A stretch of DNA of 64,000 bases from Phytomonospora sp040655735 (GTDB taxonomy: Bacteria; Actinomycetota; Actinomycetes; Mycobacteriales; Micromonosporaceae), in contig NZ_JBFAKK010000001.1 in NCBI RefSeq assembly GCF_040655735.1, forward strand, positions 248,001 through 312,000, given 5' to 3'. The notes under the pieces were generated by a model. That model was given only the letters and a program-made list of their open reading frames with translations, had not been told where the DNA came from and did no database searches. The translations under genes were made by a program, and so were the position numbers. Numbering within the stretch: position 1 is the stretch's first letter; each line of letters starts with the position of its first letter. This document shows positions 7,444 to 14,897 of this stretch, piece after piece.

Positions 7444-7806
7444 CGTCTTGCCGGTGCCGTGTCCCTCCGGCCGCACCGGCCGTCGGGATATCGGCGCAGT
7501 AACCCTATATATGATCCTACGACGGCATTTCACCGTCCGCAATGGACAGTGCTCGGAGAGTGCTCGCCCGGGTGTGGGCGGTGCAGGGGGCACCGGGAAG
7601 TCCGATGTCGACGACGTCGTTGCGGCGCACGGTTATCGGCCGCCGGCGAGAGTTCGCAACGGTCCTGCCGGACACCGGAGACACCGTCGCCGGCCGGGAC
7701 CGGGAACCGCCCGTTTCGCTCCATGTCCGCGTCGCCGCCCGGATGTTACGGTGTTTCCGCACGCCGGCACTCGGCCGCGTGCGGGACGAGACCGGGAGGT
7801 GTGTTG

Positions 7807-7875
7807 ATGACCGCCGCAGCGGCGGCCGCCCCCGGCGGCGCCCGGCCCATCCGCATGTCCCGGACCCCGGTCTGA
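7807..7875 (+). CDS. Possible 22-codon leader peptide
   Basis: ATG 7807 is preceded by GGGAGGTG with ideal spacing, one of the best ribosome-binding sites in the window. The peptide is MTAAAAAAPGGARP followed by IRMSRTPV and TGA. A hairpin (7883-7909) starts eight bases after the stop. The layout (short translated ORF, then a stem, then a gene at 8036) is that of an attenuator, but the peptide has no obvious run of regulatory codons. It could also be a chance ORF. Confidence 0.4.
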   Translation: MTAAAAAAPGGARPIRMSRTPV

Positions 7876-7882
7876 ACCGGCA

Positions 7883-7909
7883 CACCGGAAGCCGCATCCG
7901 GCTTCGGTG
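7883..7909 (+). promoter_or_regulatory. Hairpin downstream of the 22-codon ORF
   Basis: CACCGGAAGCCG (7883-7894) pairs with CGGCTTCGGTG (7899-7909) with one bulged base. No T-run follows. It could be an attenuator stem or a weak terminator. Confidence 0.45.
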
Positions 7910-8035
7910 ACGCCCGGCTCGGCCGCGGTCCCTGCGACGACAGGGCTCCACGTTGTCTCCACATCACCCATCACCGTGCCGGCCGAACGCCGCGCACGGG
8001 GACAAGTCCCGCACGCGCACCGAACGGAAACCGCC

Positions 8036-8545
8036 ATGACCCACTGGAACACACGACCCGAGACGCCCGCCGACATCGCGGCCGTCCGCGCGATCAACCT
8101 CGCGGCCTTCGAGACCGCGCTCGAAGCCGACCTCGTCGACGCGCTGCGCGGCGACCCCACCGCCTGGATCGACGGCCTCTCACTGCTCGCCGAGACGCCC
8201 GCAGGAAAGGCCGCGGGATACGCGCTGCTGACCCGTTGCCGAGTCGGCGGCACACCGGCGCTGGCACTCGGACCCGTCGCGGTCCTGCCCGAGCACCAGG
8301 GCGAAGGCGCTGGTTCAGCCGTCGTCCGGGCCTCGCTCGACGTGGCCCGCGCGTCCGGCGAGAACCTCGTTCTCGTTCTGGGGCACCCGAAGTACTACCC
8401 GAGGTTCGGTTTCGTGCCGGCCTCGCGTCACGGGATCAAGGCGCCCATGGAAGTCCCCGACGAGGCGATGATGGTGCTCGTCTTCGACGAGGGCGCCCCC
8501 ATCCCCGGCGGCGTGATCGAATACGCCGAGGCCTTCGGCGTCTGA
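8036..8545 (+). CDS. GNAT family N-acetyltransferase (YhbS-like)
   Basis: 169 residues from ATG 8036, chosen because the conserved N-terminus (WNTRPETPADIAAVRAIN) begins there and upstream codons are not protein-like. The acetyl-CoA motif A region reads LGPVAVLPEHQGEGAGSAVV, and the end of the fold has the YYPRFGFVPAS motif typical of YhbS-like acetyltransferases. The acceptor is unknown. The gene ends seven bases before a strong terminator. It may be under leader control from 7807-7909. Confidence 0.88.
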   Translation: MTHWNTRPETPADIAAVRAINLAAFETALEADLVDALRGDPTAWIDGLSLLAETPAGKAAGYALLTRCRVGGTPALALGPVAVLPEHQGEGAGSAVVRASLDVARASGENLVLVLGHPKYYPRFGFVPASRHGIKAPMEVPDEAMMVLVFDEGAPIPGGVIEYAEAFGV

Positions 8546-8551
8546 CTGGAC

Positions 8552-8581
8552 GGTCCGGCGGCCCGCAGGGGCCGCCGGACC
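8552..8581. terminator. Bidirectional terminator between GNAT and sulfotransferase genes
   Basis: GGTCCGGCGGCCC (8552-8564) and GGGCCGCCGGACC (8569-8581) are perfect 13-bp arms with a GCAG loop, placed between two convergent stops (8545 and 8585). Confidence 0.85.
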
Positions 8582-8584
8582 GGC

Positions 8585-9220
8585 TCAGACCGCGTTCTCC
8601 TCCGCCGGCCGGGACCACTCCTCGCGTGTGTTGAGGTGCGGGAACGGCTCGTCGGGAACCGCGACTCCGAGGGCCTCGCACAAGGGCCCCCATCCCTGTT
8701 TGGCGTTCCACTCCAGCAACCGGGCCTTCGGTGCGGTCGCACGCACCTGTGCGACATAACGCTCGTAGGCTTCGGCGCCGCTCGCCGGGTCGTCGAAGAG
8801 CTCGCCGAAGACCCGCCGCCACACGCCTTTCACCATCGGCAGGAAGCCGTCGCCGGCGAACTCGACCTCGGGCAGCCGGTATGCCTGCCCCATGATCGTG
8901 GCGTCCATGCTGCTCCACCAGGCCGCGCCGCTGTCGCGGACCGACAGCAGGATCAGCGCGTCGGGGTACAGGTCGGCCAGTTCCGGCCAGAACCCCGCCG
9001 AGGGCCAGTCGACGGCGGCGGTGAAGTCGCCGAGGATCGACGGGAGCCGTGCGATGTCGCCGTCGACGACGGCCTGCCACTCGGGGATGTCCTCGCGGCG
9101 GTCGAAGACCTCGGTCATGTGGTAGCAGCGCCCTCCGAGGAGGGTGCCGAGCGCCGCCCGGAGTGTGGTCGTGCCGGTGCGCGGGAGTCCCGCGCCGATT
9201 ACTCTCAGCATTGTCCACAT
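8585..9220 (-). CDS. Sulfotransferase family protein (Sulfotransfer_4-like)
   Basis: About 211 residues from ATG 9220 (ATG 9211, three codons later, is equally possible). The N-terminal PAPS-binding loop GAGLPRTGTTTLRAAL is clear. VRDSGAAWWSSMDATI fits the 3'-phosphate binding segment, and WNAKQGWGPLCEAL followed by FPHLNTREEW matches the C-terminal part of Sulfotransfer_4 proteins. These are P-loop-like transferases, widespread in actinomycetes and eukaryotes, whose acceptors are mostly unknown. No neighbour indicates a pathway. Confidence 0.85.
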   Translation of the reverse strand: MWTMLRVIGAGLPRTGTTTLRAALGTLLGGRCYHMTEVFDRREDIPEWQAVVDGDIARLPSILGDFTAAVDWPSAGFWPELADLYPDALILLSVRDSGAAWWSSMDATIMGQAYRLPEVEFAGDGFLPMVKGVWRRVFGELFDDPASGAEAYERYVAQVRATAPKARLLEWNAKQGWGPLCEALGVAVPDEPFPHLNTREEWSRPAEENAV

Positions 9221-9301
9221 GGTACTGAAACATTCCCGTAACACAAGATGCACCGGTGCTCTGCGTAGTGCCGGGATCACACGATGCGAGCGGATCGCCG
9301 G

Positions 9302-10105
9302 TCAGGGCGCCACCGGCGGCTCGGCCTCGTGCGCCGCGTGCAGCAACTCAACAAAGGACGGCGCCGCGGGGAGAGCCGCCTCCCCGATGCGGTCCACCGC
9401 GATGCCCGGCGTCCACGAGTTCATCACCACCGCGCCCGACAGGCCCGGCAGGTCCGCCGGCCGGACCTCCTGCACGCGTTGCGGCGCCCCGAGCCTCTCC
9501 AGCTGCCTGCGGACGGTCCCCATCATCGTCCCGCCGAGCATCTCCGCCGAGGGCCACACCACGGCCTCGCCGTCCCAGAAGGCCAGGTTCCAGATCGATG
9601 CCTCGCTCAGCCGCCCCCGCCGGTCGAGGAAGGCCGCGTCGTCGAAGCCCTGCCGGACCGCCTGCCGCATGACGTAGGTCTTGGCGACCTCGCCGACGTG
9701 CTTGACGGCCGGAAGGAAACGCTCGTGCTCGACGGTCGCCAGGGACAGCGGGCCCGCCGGGCCCGAGGACGGTGCGCCGGTGCGGACGAGCAGGTCCAGC
9801 TCGGCCGCGCCGTCGTCGGCGGTGAACTCGCCGGTCGAGGAGTACACCGTGGCCAGCAGCGAGACGTCGGACGGTCCCGCGGCCAGTGCGGTGCGCAGGC
9901 GCGAGCGCACGAGGTCGTCGGGCAGGGCCCGCCCGAACATGGCCAGCGAGGCGATCTGGAGCCGTTCCAGGTGGAGGTCGAGGCCCTTGATCAGGCCGCC
10001 GCGCACCTGCGCGGCCGTGAAGTGGGCGTACCCGGTGAAGGCGAGCGGGGCCAGGTCCTCCGCGGTCGCCGTGCCGCCGTTGCGTTGAACCACGTAGAAG
10101 CTCAT
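9302..10105 (-). CDS. Class IV aminotransferase-like protein
   Basis: 267 residues from ATG 10105, where GGAG sits 6 bp upstream. Upstream in-frame ATGs lack this support. The sequence shows the class IV PLP fold: GGLIKGLDLHLERL, the lysine region FLPAVKHVGEVAKTY, DDAAFLDRRGRLSEASIWNL, and GTMMGTVRRQL near the phosphate-binding turn. Members include branched-chain aminotransferases, D-amino acid aminotransferases and aminodeoxychorismate lyase. The family is firm, the substrate open. It is divergent from a MerR regulator with an inverted-repeat box in between. Confidence 0.85.
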   Translation of the reverse strand: MSFYVVQRNGGTATAEDLAPLAFTGYAHFTAAQVRGGLIKGLDLHLERLQIASLAMFGRALPDDLVRSRLRTALAAGPSDVSLLATVYSSTGEFTADDGAAELDLLVRTGAPSSGPAGPLSLATVEHERFLPAVKHVGEVAKTYVMRQAVRQGFDDAAFLDRRGRLSEASIWNLAFWDGEAVVWPSAEMLGGTMMGTVRRQLERLGAPQRVQEVRPADLPGLSGAVVMNSWTPGIAVDRIGEAALPAAPSFVELLHAAHEAEPPVAP

Positions 10106-10194
10106 CTGTGACTCCATGTCGGTACGGATATCCTCGGGCTGCGGCGAACCGGCGGGGTCGTCCGGAATCCGGCTCGCCAGGCCGACGTTATTCG

Positions 10195-10216
10195 TTGACA
10201 CCGGTTGGAAGGTCAA
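10195..10216. promoter_or_regulatory. MerR-type dyad between divergent genes
   Basis: TTGAC (10195-10199) and GTCAA (10212-10216) are inverted arms separated by 12 bp, 21 bp upstream of the MerR ATG and 90 bp upstream of the aminotransferase start. The left arm overlaps a TTGACA -35-like hexamer. This matches the habit of MerR proteins to bind dyads within promoters. Confidence 0.55.
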
Positions 10217-10236
10217 GCGGGGATGGGGCGCGTCAC

Positions 10237-10611
10237 ATGTTGATCGGGGAGTTGGCGCGGCGGACCGGCGTGAGCGCCCGGCTGCTGCGCTACTACGAGT
10301 CGCAGGGGCTGCTGGAGGCCGGGCGGGGCTCGAACGGCTACCGCAACTATGGCGAGGACGCGGTCGTCACCGTGCGCCAGGTCCGCGCGCTGCTGGAGGC
10401 AGGCCTGAGCACGGAGGTCATCCGCGCGGTGCTGCCGTGTGCGCAGGGCGAGCTTCCCGACTTCGACTGGTGCGTCGACGTGCGGGCCATCCTCGACCGC
10501 GAATTGGCGGCCACCGATGAGCGCATAGACACCCTCCGGCGCAGCCGGGGCGCCCTCTCGGAGATCCTTTCGCGACCGGGCGGTCGACGTCTAGTTCGAG
10601 TCCAGCAGTGA
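10237..10611 (+). CDS. MerR family regulator
   Basis: 124 residues from ATG 10237, which starts directly at the conserved MLIGELARRTGVSARLLRYYE winged helix. A coiled-coil helix near the C-terminus (LDRELAATDERIDTLRRSRGAL) would form the dimer. There is a Cys in the middle (VLPCAQGE) and one in DWCVDVRAI, but no obvious metal-binding C-terminal motif. It probably regulates itself and the divergent aminotransferase. Its 3' end overlaps the convergent DUF5937 gene by 21 bp. Confidence 0.9.
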   Translation: MLIGELARRTGVSARLLRYYESQGLLEAGRGSNGYRNYGEDAVVTVRQVRALLEAGLSTEVIRAVLPCAQGELPDFDWCVDVRAILDRELAATDERIDTLRRSRGALSEILSRPGGRRLVRVQQ

Positions 10612-11556
10612 GCGGCCCAGTGGGGTGAGCCGGTGCACGACCTTGCCGCCGTCGCGTTGGCTGGCGACCAGGCCGGCGTCGCGCAGCACGCGAGCGTGTT
10701 CGCTGGCGGAGGCGGGCGAGACCCCGACGCGCCGGGCGAGTTCGGTCGTCGAGCCCCCGGCGCCGATCGTGTCGAGCACCGCCGCGCGGGTCTGGCCGAT
10801 GAGCGCGGGCAGGCTTCCGCGAGAGGCCCGCGACGGCGCTCCGGAACGCGCGATCGGGTAGATGAGGACTGGCGGGTGGGACTCGTCGAAGAGCGTCATG
10901 GGATGCCGTATGCAGAAGTAGGACGGGACGAGCAACAGCCCACGCCCGCCGAGGTCGATCTCCTGGCGCGGATGGTTCGGGACCCGCAGTTCCCCCGCCG
11001 ACCAGGTCGCCGTCGGCGCGAGGCTCGCCAGGAGCCCTTCGACGCCGTGCTCGGCCATCGCCGCGGCGCGGCGGGCTCGATCGCGGTCGAAGGCCGCCTC
11101 CAGGGCGCGCCGGTGCGGGGCGATCGCGGTGTCGTGGAAGAGGCGCATGCCATCGGTGAGGCGGGTCAGGGCGCCGGGGTCTCCGGAGGCCAGCGCGGGC
11201 AGGTCGGGGTGGGCGCGGTCGGGAGCGAGGCGGCGCAGGTCGCGGACGAGGAGCGGGATGGGTGTCGAGCGGACCGCCTCCAAGCCGTGGTCGATGCCGC
11301 GCATGCCCTCGGCGGGGTTGAGGAAGTCGGGGAAGTACCCGAAGGTGGGCGTCAGCACCGAGAACAGCCGCAGCCCTGGCGTGGTGCCCGGCCGGCGTAA
11401 ACCCGCGAGGGCCGACCGGCGCCACTCGGCGAAGAGCAGGTCACCACGCTGACCGCGCAGCATGTGCACCGCGCACACGAGCTCCCACAGCGGATCGGGC
11501 GCGGCCGCGATCCTGGTGCGGGCGATGTCCTCGCCGGTGAAATTGATCCGCAGCAT
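10591..11556 (-). CDS. DUF5937 / ArsR-type winged-helix regulator
   Basis: 321 residues from ATG 11556 (GGGGGG upstream). The N-terminal two thirds is the DUF5937 region (starts LRINFTGEDIARTRIA, contains FGYFPDFLNPAEG and LLLVPSYFCIRHPM). The last 90 residues are an ArsR-like winged helix with STTELARRVGVSPASASEHARVL. Such proteins are common in actinomycetes and presumed transcriptional regulators. Codon 53 (11398-11400) is TTA, rare here. Its targets are unknown; the decayed hydrolase upstream is divergent from it. Confidence 0.85.
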   Translation of the reverse strand: MLRINFTGEDIARTRIAAAPDPLWELVCAVHMLRGQRGDLLFAEWRRSALAGLRRPGTTPGLRLFSVLTPTFGYFPDFLNPAEGMRGIDHGLEAVRSTPIPLLVRDLRRLAPDRAHPDLPALASGDPGALTRLTDGMRLFHDTAIAPHRRALEAAFDRDRARRAAAMAEHGVEGLLASLAPTATWSAGELRVPNHPRQEIDLGGRGLLLVPSYFCIRHPMTLFDESHPPVLIYPIARSGAPSRASRGSLPALIGQTRAAVLDTIGAGGSTTELARRVGVSPASASEHARVLRDAGLVASQRDGGKVVHRLTPLGRSLLDSN

Positions 11557-11597
11557 CCGTGATCCCCCCGAACACACATCGCCTGCCGCCACTGTAA

Positions 11598-12422
11598 GAG
11601 CGGCGCGGGGTCTTCGGGGATCGGCGGTTCCGCCGAAATCGCGTCCACCGATCCGGTGGCGGGCGGGCGGGTGCGGTCTCGAGTCTCGACCGCGGCCCGA
11701 CGTCGGGCCGGCCCATCGTCTTATTGCACGGGGACGGTGGCAACGCTTCGCTGTGGTGCCAGCAGGTGGAGGCGCTGGCCGCCGAACATCCGGTCTTCGC
11801 CGTCGACGTGATCGACGATCCCGGCCGTAGCGTCCAGCGCGAACCGCTCGCCGGTCCCGCCGACCACGCCCGCTGGCTCGGTGAGGTCCTCGACGGCCTC
11901 GGTCTCCACCGGGTCCACTTCGTCGGCCACGCCAGCGGTGCCTGGCTGGCCCTCAACCAGGCCTCACGGGCACCCGAACGTGTCGCTTCGCTGACCGCAC
12001 TCGAACCGGTCGGCATCGTGGTGCCGCGCGCCGCCTTCGCCCTCAGCGGCATGGTGGGCTTCGCGCGGCTGCTCACGAGGTCGAGGAGGCTCCCGTGGCC
12101 GGCGCGTCGCCTCGCCAACGCCGCCCTGATGATCGACTGGACGGTGTCGCGGCCGATCCTCCAGGCGGCCGTCGGCTTCGGTCCGCGACGCTCGAAGGGC
12201 CGCAGGTGCGCCGACGAGGATCTGGGCGCGATCAGGGCTCCGACGCAGATCGTCATCGGCGGGCGCTCCACGCTGTTGCGGCCCGCCGAGGCCGTCGCGC
12301 GGATCCGCCGGGTACTTCCCGACGCGCGGATCGAGGTGATCCCGGATGCCGGGCACGGTCTGCAATTCGGGTATCCGGAGCGCGTGAACGCCGCGATCCT
12401 CGCCCACGTCGACGGCTCCTGA
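11598..12422 (+). pseudogene. Alpha/beta hydrolase, apparently decayed
   Basis: The frame encodes a recognisable fold: GRPIVLLHGDGG (oxyanion strand), VHFVGHASGAWLAL (nucleophile elbow), IRAPTQIVIGG, and the histidine region PDAGHGLQFGYPERV. Two faults stand out. No ATG, GTG or TTG lies in frame between the stop at 11595-11597 and a TTG at 11724, and that TTG falls after the first core strand. The elbow reads G-H-A-S-G where the family has G-H-S-x-G, so the nucleophile position is Ala. It may be a remnant, or a non-catalytic protein with an unusual start. The in-frame codon at 11721 is TTA. Confidence 0.6.
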
Positions 12423-12585
12423 CCTGGGCTCACCGACCGCGCCGCGCAGGTGTGCGTCGAGGGCCGCCGCGACCGCCGGAGGCCAGCGCTGCGGCCTCGT
12501 CAGTGTTACGTAACTCATATTATCGGTGGGTCTTGTTGTATGAGACAGTGATAGTACGGAATTCATATGACATGAAGGGTTCACC
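12423..12585 (+). promoter_or_regulatory. Promoter region of the NmrA/DUF1772/DoxX operon
   Basis: The AT-rich 3' half contains a perfect palindrome GTTACGTAAC (12505-12514), and the motif TCATAT occurs twice (about 12515 and 12564, the second within TCATATGA). GAAGGG lies 6 bp before ATG 12586. No regulator gene is adjacent, so the palindrome may serve a remote TetR- or HxlR-type protein. Function is inferred. Confidence 0.45.
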
Positions 12586-13461
12586 ATGCTCCTCGTCACC
12601 GGTGCCACCGGCACCGTCGGCCGCCACCTCGTCGGCCACCTGCTCCGAGCCGGCCACCCCGTCCGGGCGCTCACCCGCAATCCCGGCGACGCCGGACTGC
12701 CCTCGCAGGTCGAGACCGTCCAGGGCGACCTCGCCGACATCGGCACGCTCAAGGCCGCCTTCGACGGCGTGACGGCCGTCCACCTCATCAACTTCGAGGC
12801 CGGCTACCGGCCCCTCCGCAACGGGCCTCAGATCGCCGAACTCGCAAGCGCCGCCGGGGTGCGCCGGGCCACCGTCCTCGGCGGCTGGACCGAGAGCACC
12901 CTCGAACCCGCGCTCCGTGAGAGCGGACTCGACTGGACCCACCTGCGGCCCATCGAGTTCATGTCCAACACGCTCGCCGACTGGGGTCCGCGACTGCGCG
13001 CCGAAGGCGCCGTCCGCGAACCCTTCGGCGACCGCCGCAGCGCGCCCGTGCACGAGTCCGACATCGCCGCCGTCGCCGCCGCGGCACTGACCGAGGACGG
13101 CCATGCCGGCCGCGCCTACGCCATCACCGGCCCGGAGGTGCTCACCCCGCGCGACAAGATCCGCATCCTCGCCGAGGCGACCGGCCGCGACCTCGCCTTC
13201 GCCGAACTCACCCCCGAACAGGCCCGCGAGCAGTGGACCGCCTCACCTCCCGACCTGCTCATCTGCAAGGTCCTCGCCGACGTCCCCGGCATGAGCAACG
13301 ACCGGATCGTCGACCGGCTCCTGGCGATGTACGGCGACACCCCGGAGGCCGGCCGCACCGTCACCGGCGCCGTCGAGAAGGTCACCGGACGTCCCGCCCG
13401 CACCTTCGCGCAGTGGGCGGCCGAACACGCCGACCGCTTCACCGCCGACGACGCCGCATGA
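12586..13461 (+). CDS. NmrA-like NAD(P)-binding SDR protein
   Basis: 291 residues starting MLLVTGATGTVGRHLVGHLL, the Rossmann dinucleotide loop GATGTVG at residues 6-12. The rest (VETVQGDLAD, GWTESTLEPALRESGLDWTHLRP, YAITGPEVLT) matches atypical SDRs of the NmrA/azoreductase-like group, which lack the YxxxK catalytic pair and bind NAD(P) for sensing or reduction. It is the first gene of a three-gene operon; its TGA overlaps the ATG of the DUF1772 gene. Redox-sensing versus enzymatic function cannot be decided. Confidence 0.88.
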   Translation: MLLVTGATGTVGRHLVGHLLRAGHPVRALTRNPGDAGLPSQVETVQGDLADIGTLKAAFDGVTAVHLINFEAGYRPLRNGPQIAELASAAGVRRATVLGGWTESTLEPALRESGLDWTHLRPIEFMSNTLADWGPRLRAEGAVREPFGDRRSAPVHESDIAAVAAAALTEDGHAGRAYAITGPEVLTPRDKIRILAEATGRDLAFAELTPEQAREQWTASPPDLLICKVLADVPGMSNDRIVDRLLAMYGDTPEAGRTVTGAVEKVTGRPARTFAQWAAEHADRFTADDAA

Positions 13462-13943
13462 GGCGGTTCGTCCCCGCCGCCCGCCTTGTCCTGCTGACCG
13501 GAACGGGCCTCTTCGCGGGCTTCCTGCTCACCGTCCTCGTCCTCGAACAGAGCCTGCGCCGCTTCGGCGGAGCCGTCTACACACAGGTCAGGCAGGTCGA
13601 GCTCATCGGCCTCGACGGCCTGGCCACCGCGACGCTCGTCCCGGCCGCGCTCGCCGCCCTGCTGCTCACCGCTGCCGATCTGCGAGCCGGGAGCGGGCGG
13701 TCCCGGCTCACGGCGGGCGCACTGGCGGCACTGCTGGCGATCTTCGTCCTGACCCTCGTCGTCAACGTGCCCATCAACACCGATCAGCTCGGCTGGGACC
13801 CCCTGTCCCCGCCCGCCGACTGGGCGGCCGTCCGTGACCGCTGGCAGACCGCGCACGTCGTGCGCACCGTCCTGGGAGCCCTCGCCTTCGGCCTCGCCTC
13901 CCTGGCGGGGCCGAGCGCGAAGCCTCCGGCCGCCCGACTCTGA
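13458..13943 (+). CDS. DUF1772 (anthrone oxygenase-like) membrane protein
   Basis: 161 residues with four hydrophobic helices. ATG 13458 overlaps the previous stop (ATGA), so it is translationally coupled. The sequence INTDQLGWDPLSPPADWAAV, followed by RDRWQTAHVVRT and a last helix, matches the DUF1772 pattern (N-x-x-x-x-W, W-x-x-x-H/R). Fungal members are anthrone oxygenases; bacterial members are mostly uncharacterised membrane proteins near redox enzymes. It sits between an NmrA-type SDR and a DoxX-like gene. Confidence 0.8.
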   Translation: MRRFVPAARLVLLTGTGLFAGFLLTVLVLEQSLRRFGGAVYTQVRQVELIGLDGLATATLVPAALAALLLTAADLRAGSGRSRLTAGALAALLAIFVLTLVVNVPINTDQLGWDPLSPPADWAAVRDRWQTAHVVRTVLGALAFGLASLAGPSAKPPAARL

Positions 13944-13954
13944 AAGGAGGCCCT

Positions 13955-14371
13955 GTGCACACTGTCCGCGTGGCCGTCACCCTCACGGCCGCCGCCAACG
14001 CCTTCTCCGGGATCGCGGCGCTCCTGCACTGGAAGGCGATCCTGCCGGGCATGGCGAAGGCGGACGTGCCCGAGACGTGGCTCACTTTCCCCATCGGCAC
14101 GCTGAAGACCGCCGGGGCCGCCGGACTGCTGGCCGGACTGTGGGTGCCGTGGATGGGCACCGCCGCCGCGAGCGGTCTCGTCCTGTTCTTCGTCTGCGCC
14201 GTCTACACGCACATCCGGGCGAGCGACTTCGGCGCCCAGTTCTGGCTGGCCATCGGCTTTCTGGCGCTTGCCGCGGCCTCGCTGCGGTCGGCTCCGGCGC
14301 CCTGGCGAAAGCGGCCGGCGGGCCGCTGGGCCCGCCGGCCGGAGGGGCCCGAAAGCGAGGCCAGAAAGTGA
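13955..14371 (+). CDS. DoxX-like membrane protein
   Basis: 138 residues from GTG 13955, preceded by AAAGGAGG. Four predicted membrane helices with LTAAANAFSGIAALLHWKAI, FPIGTLKTAGAAGLLAG and VCAVYTHIRASDF match the small DoxX family of quinone-linked or uncharacterised redox membrane proteins. The tail after residue 112 is Arg-, Pro- and Ala-rich and cytosolic. It is the last gene of the NmrA/DUF1772 operon, 11 bp after the previous stop. Confidence 0.75.
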   Translation: MHTVRVAVTLTAAANAFSGIAALLHWKAILPGMAKADVPETWLTFPIGTLKTAGAAGLLAGLWVPWMGTAAASGLVLFFVCAVYTHIRASDFGAQFWLAIGFLALAAASLRSAPAPWRKRPAGRWARRPEGPESEARK

Positions 14372-14599
14372 CGCAGGTCATAGTGTCCTGGACTCCGGGA
14401 CGGAATGTCCGAGGGCAAGGCATGGTTGTGCTTGTCGGTCGAAGTTTCTGTGTTAGTGCTCATCAGGCGCGTTCACGGGTTTCGTGAGCGCGCAGTGCTG
14501 TTTCTCTCCCGAGAGACGGTTCGGTGCCTTCGCTTGCGGCAACCGACCGGTGGTCCGCGCCCTGCGGGCCGCGTTCAACCCTCACATTGGGAGATCTAC

Positions 14600-14803
14600 A
14601 TGGCACAGGGAACCGTTAAGTGGTTCAACGACGACAAGGGCTTCGGCTTCATCGCGGTGGACGGCGGCGCGCCCGACGTGTTCGTCCACTTCTCCGCGAT
14701 CGAGTCGGCCGGCTTCCGCAGCCTCACTGAGGACCAGCGGGTCGAGTTCGAGATCGCGCAGGGCCCGAAGGGCCCGCAGGCCGAAGGCGTTCGCGTCATC
14801 TGA
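14600..14803 (+). CDS. Cold shock protein (CspA family)
   Basis: 67 residues from ATG 14600, starting AQGTVKWFNDDKGFGFIAVD with RNP1 (KGFGFI) and RNP2 (VFVHFSAI) motifs of the cold shock domain. It binds single-stranded nucleic acid as an RNA chaperone. The 228 bp between the preceding stop and this ATG hold no other gene and probably include a long structured 5' leader, which is usual for csp mRNAs; GGGAG sits 7 bp upstream. A very strong terminator follows at 14845. Confidence 0.96.
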   Translation: MAQGTVKWFNDDKGFGFIAVDGGAPDVFVHFSAIESAGFRSLTEDQRVEFEIAQGPKGPQAEGVRVI

Positions 14804-14844
14804 GCTTCCGGGGCCGCGATCCGCGAGGATCGCCTACCCGTGCG

Positions 14845-14883
14845 ACGGCCCCTCACCGGAGTGATCCGGTGAGGGGCCGTTTT
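14845..14883. terminator. Strong bidirectional terminator
   Basis: ACGGCCCCTCACCGGA (14845-14860) and TCCGGTGAGGGGCCGT (14865-14880) are perfect 16-bp arms with a GTGA loop and a TTT tail. It serves the cold shock gene and the convergent subtilase gene. Confidence 0.92.
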
Positions 14884-14897
14884 CGTGTCTCGGCGGT

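Larger units (their letters stand above)
7444..8035. other. About 590 bp without a convincing long gene
   Basis: Several arginine-rich open frames span this stretch, but none has protein-like composition or a supported start. What is visible: an AT-rich patch around 7500-7525 with TATGAT (7510-7515) as a possible -10 box, a 22-codon ORF with a very strong Shine-Dalgarno at 7807, and a hairpin at 7883-7909 before the GNAT gene. Together these suggest a long transcribed leader or a small RNA. Nothing else is recognised. Confidence 0.5.

Noticed and set aside
10590..10611. TTCGAGTCC string resembling a tRNA T-arm
   Set aside because: It lies in the overlapping ends of the MerR and DUF5937 genes and has no acceptor or anticodon stems around it.
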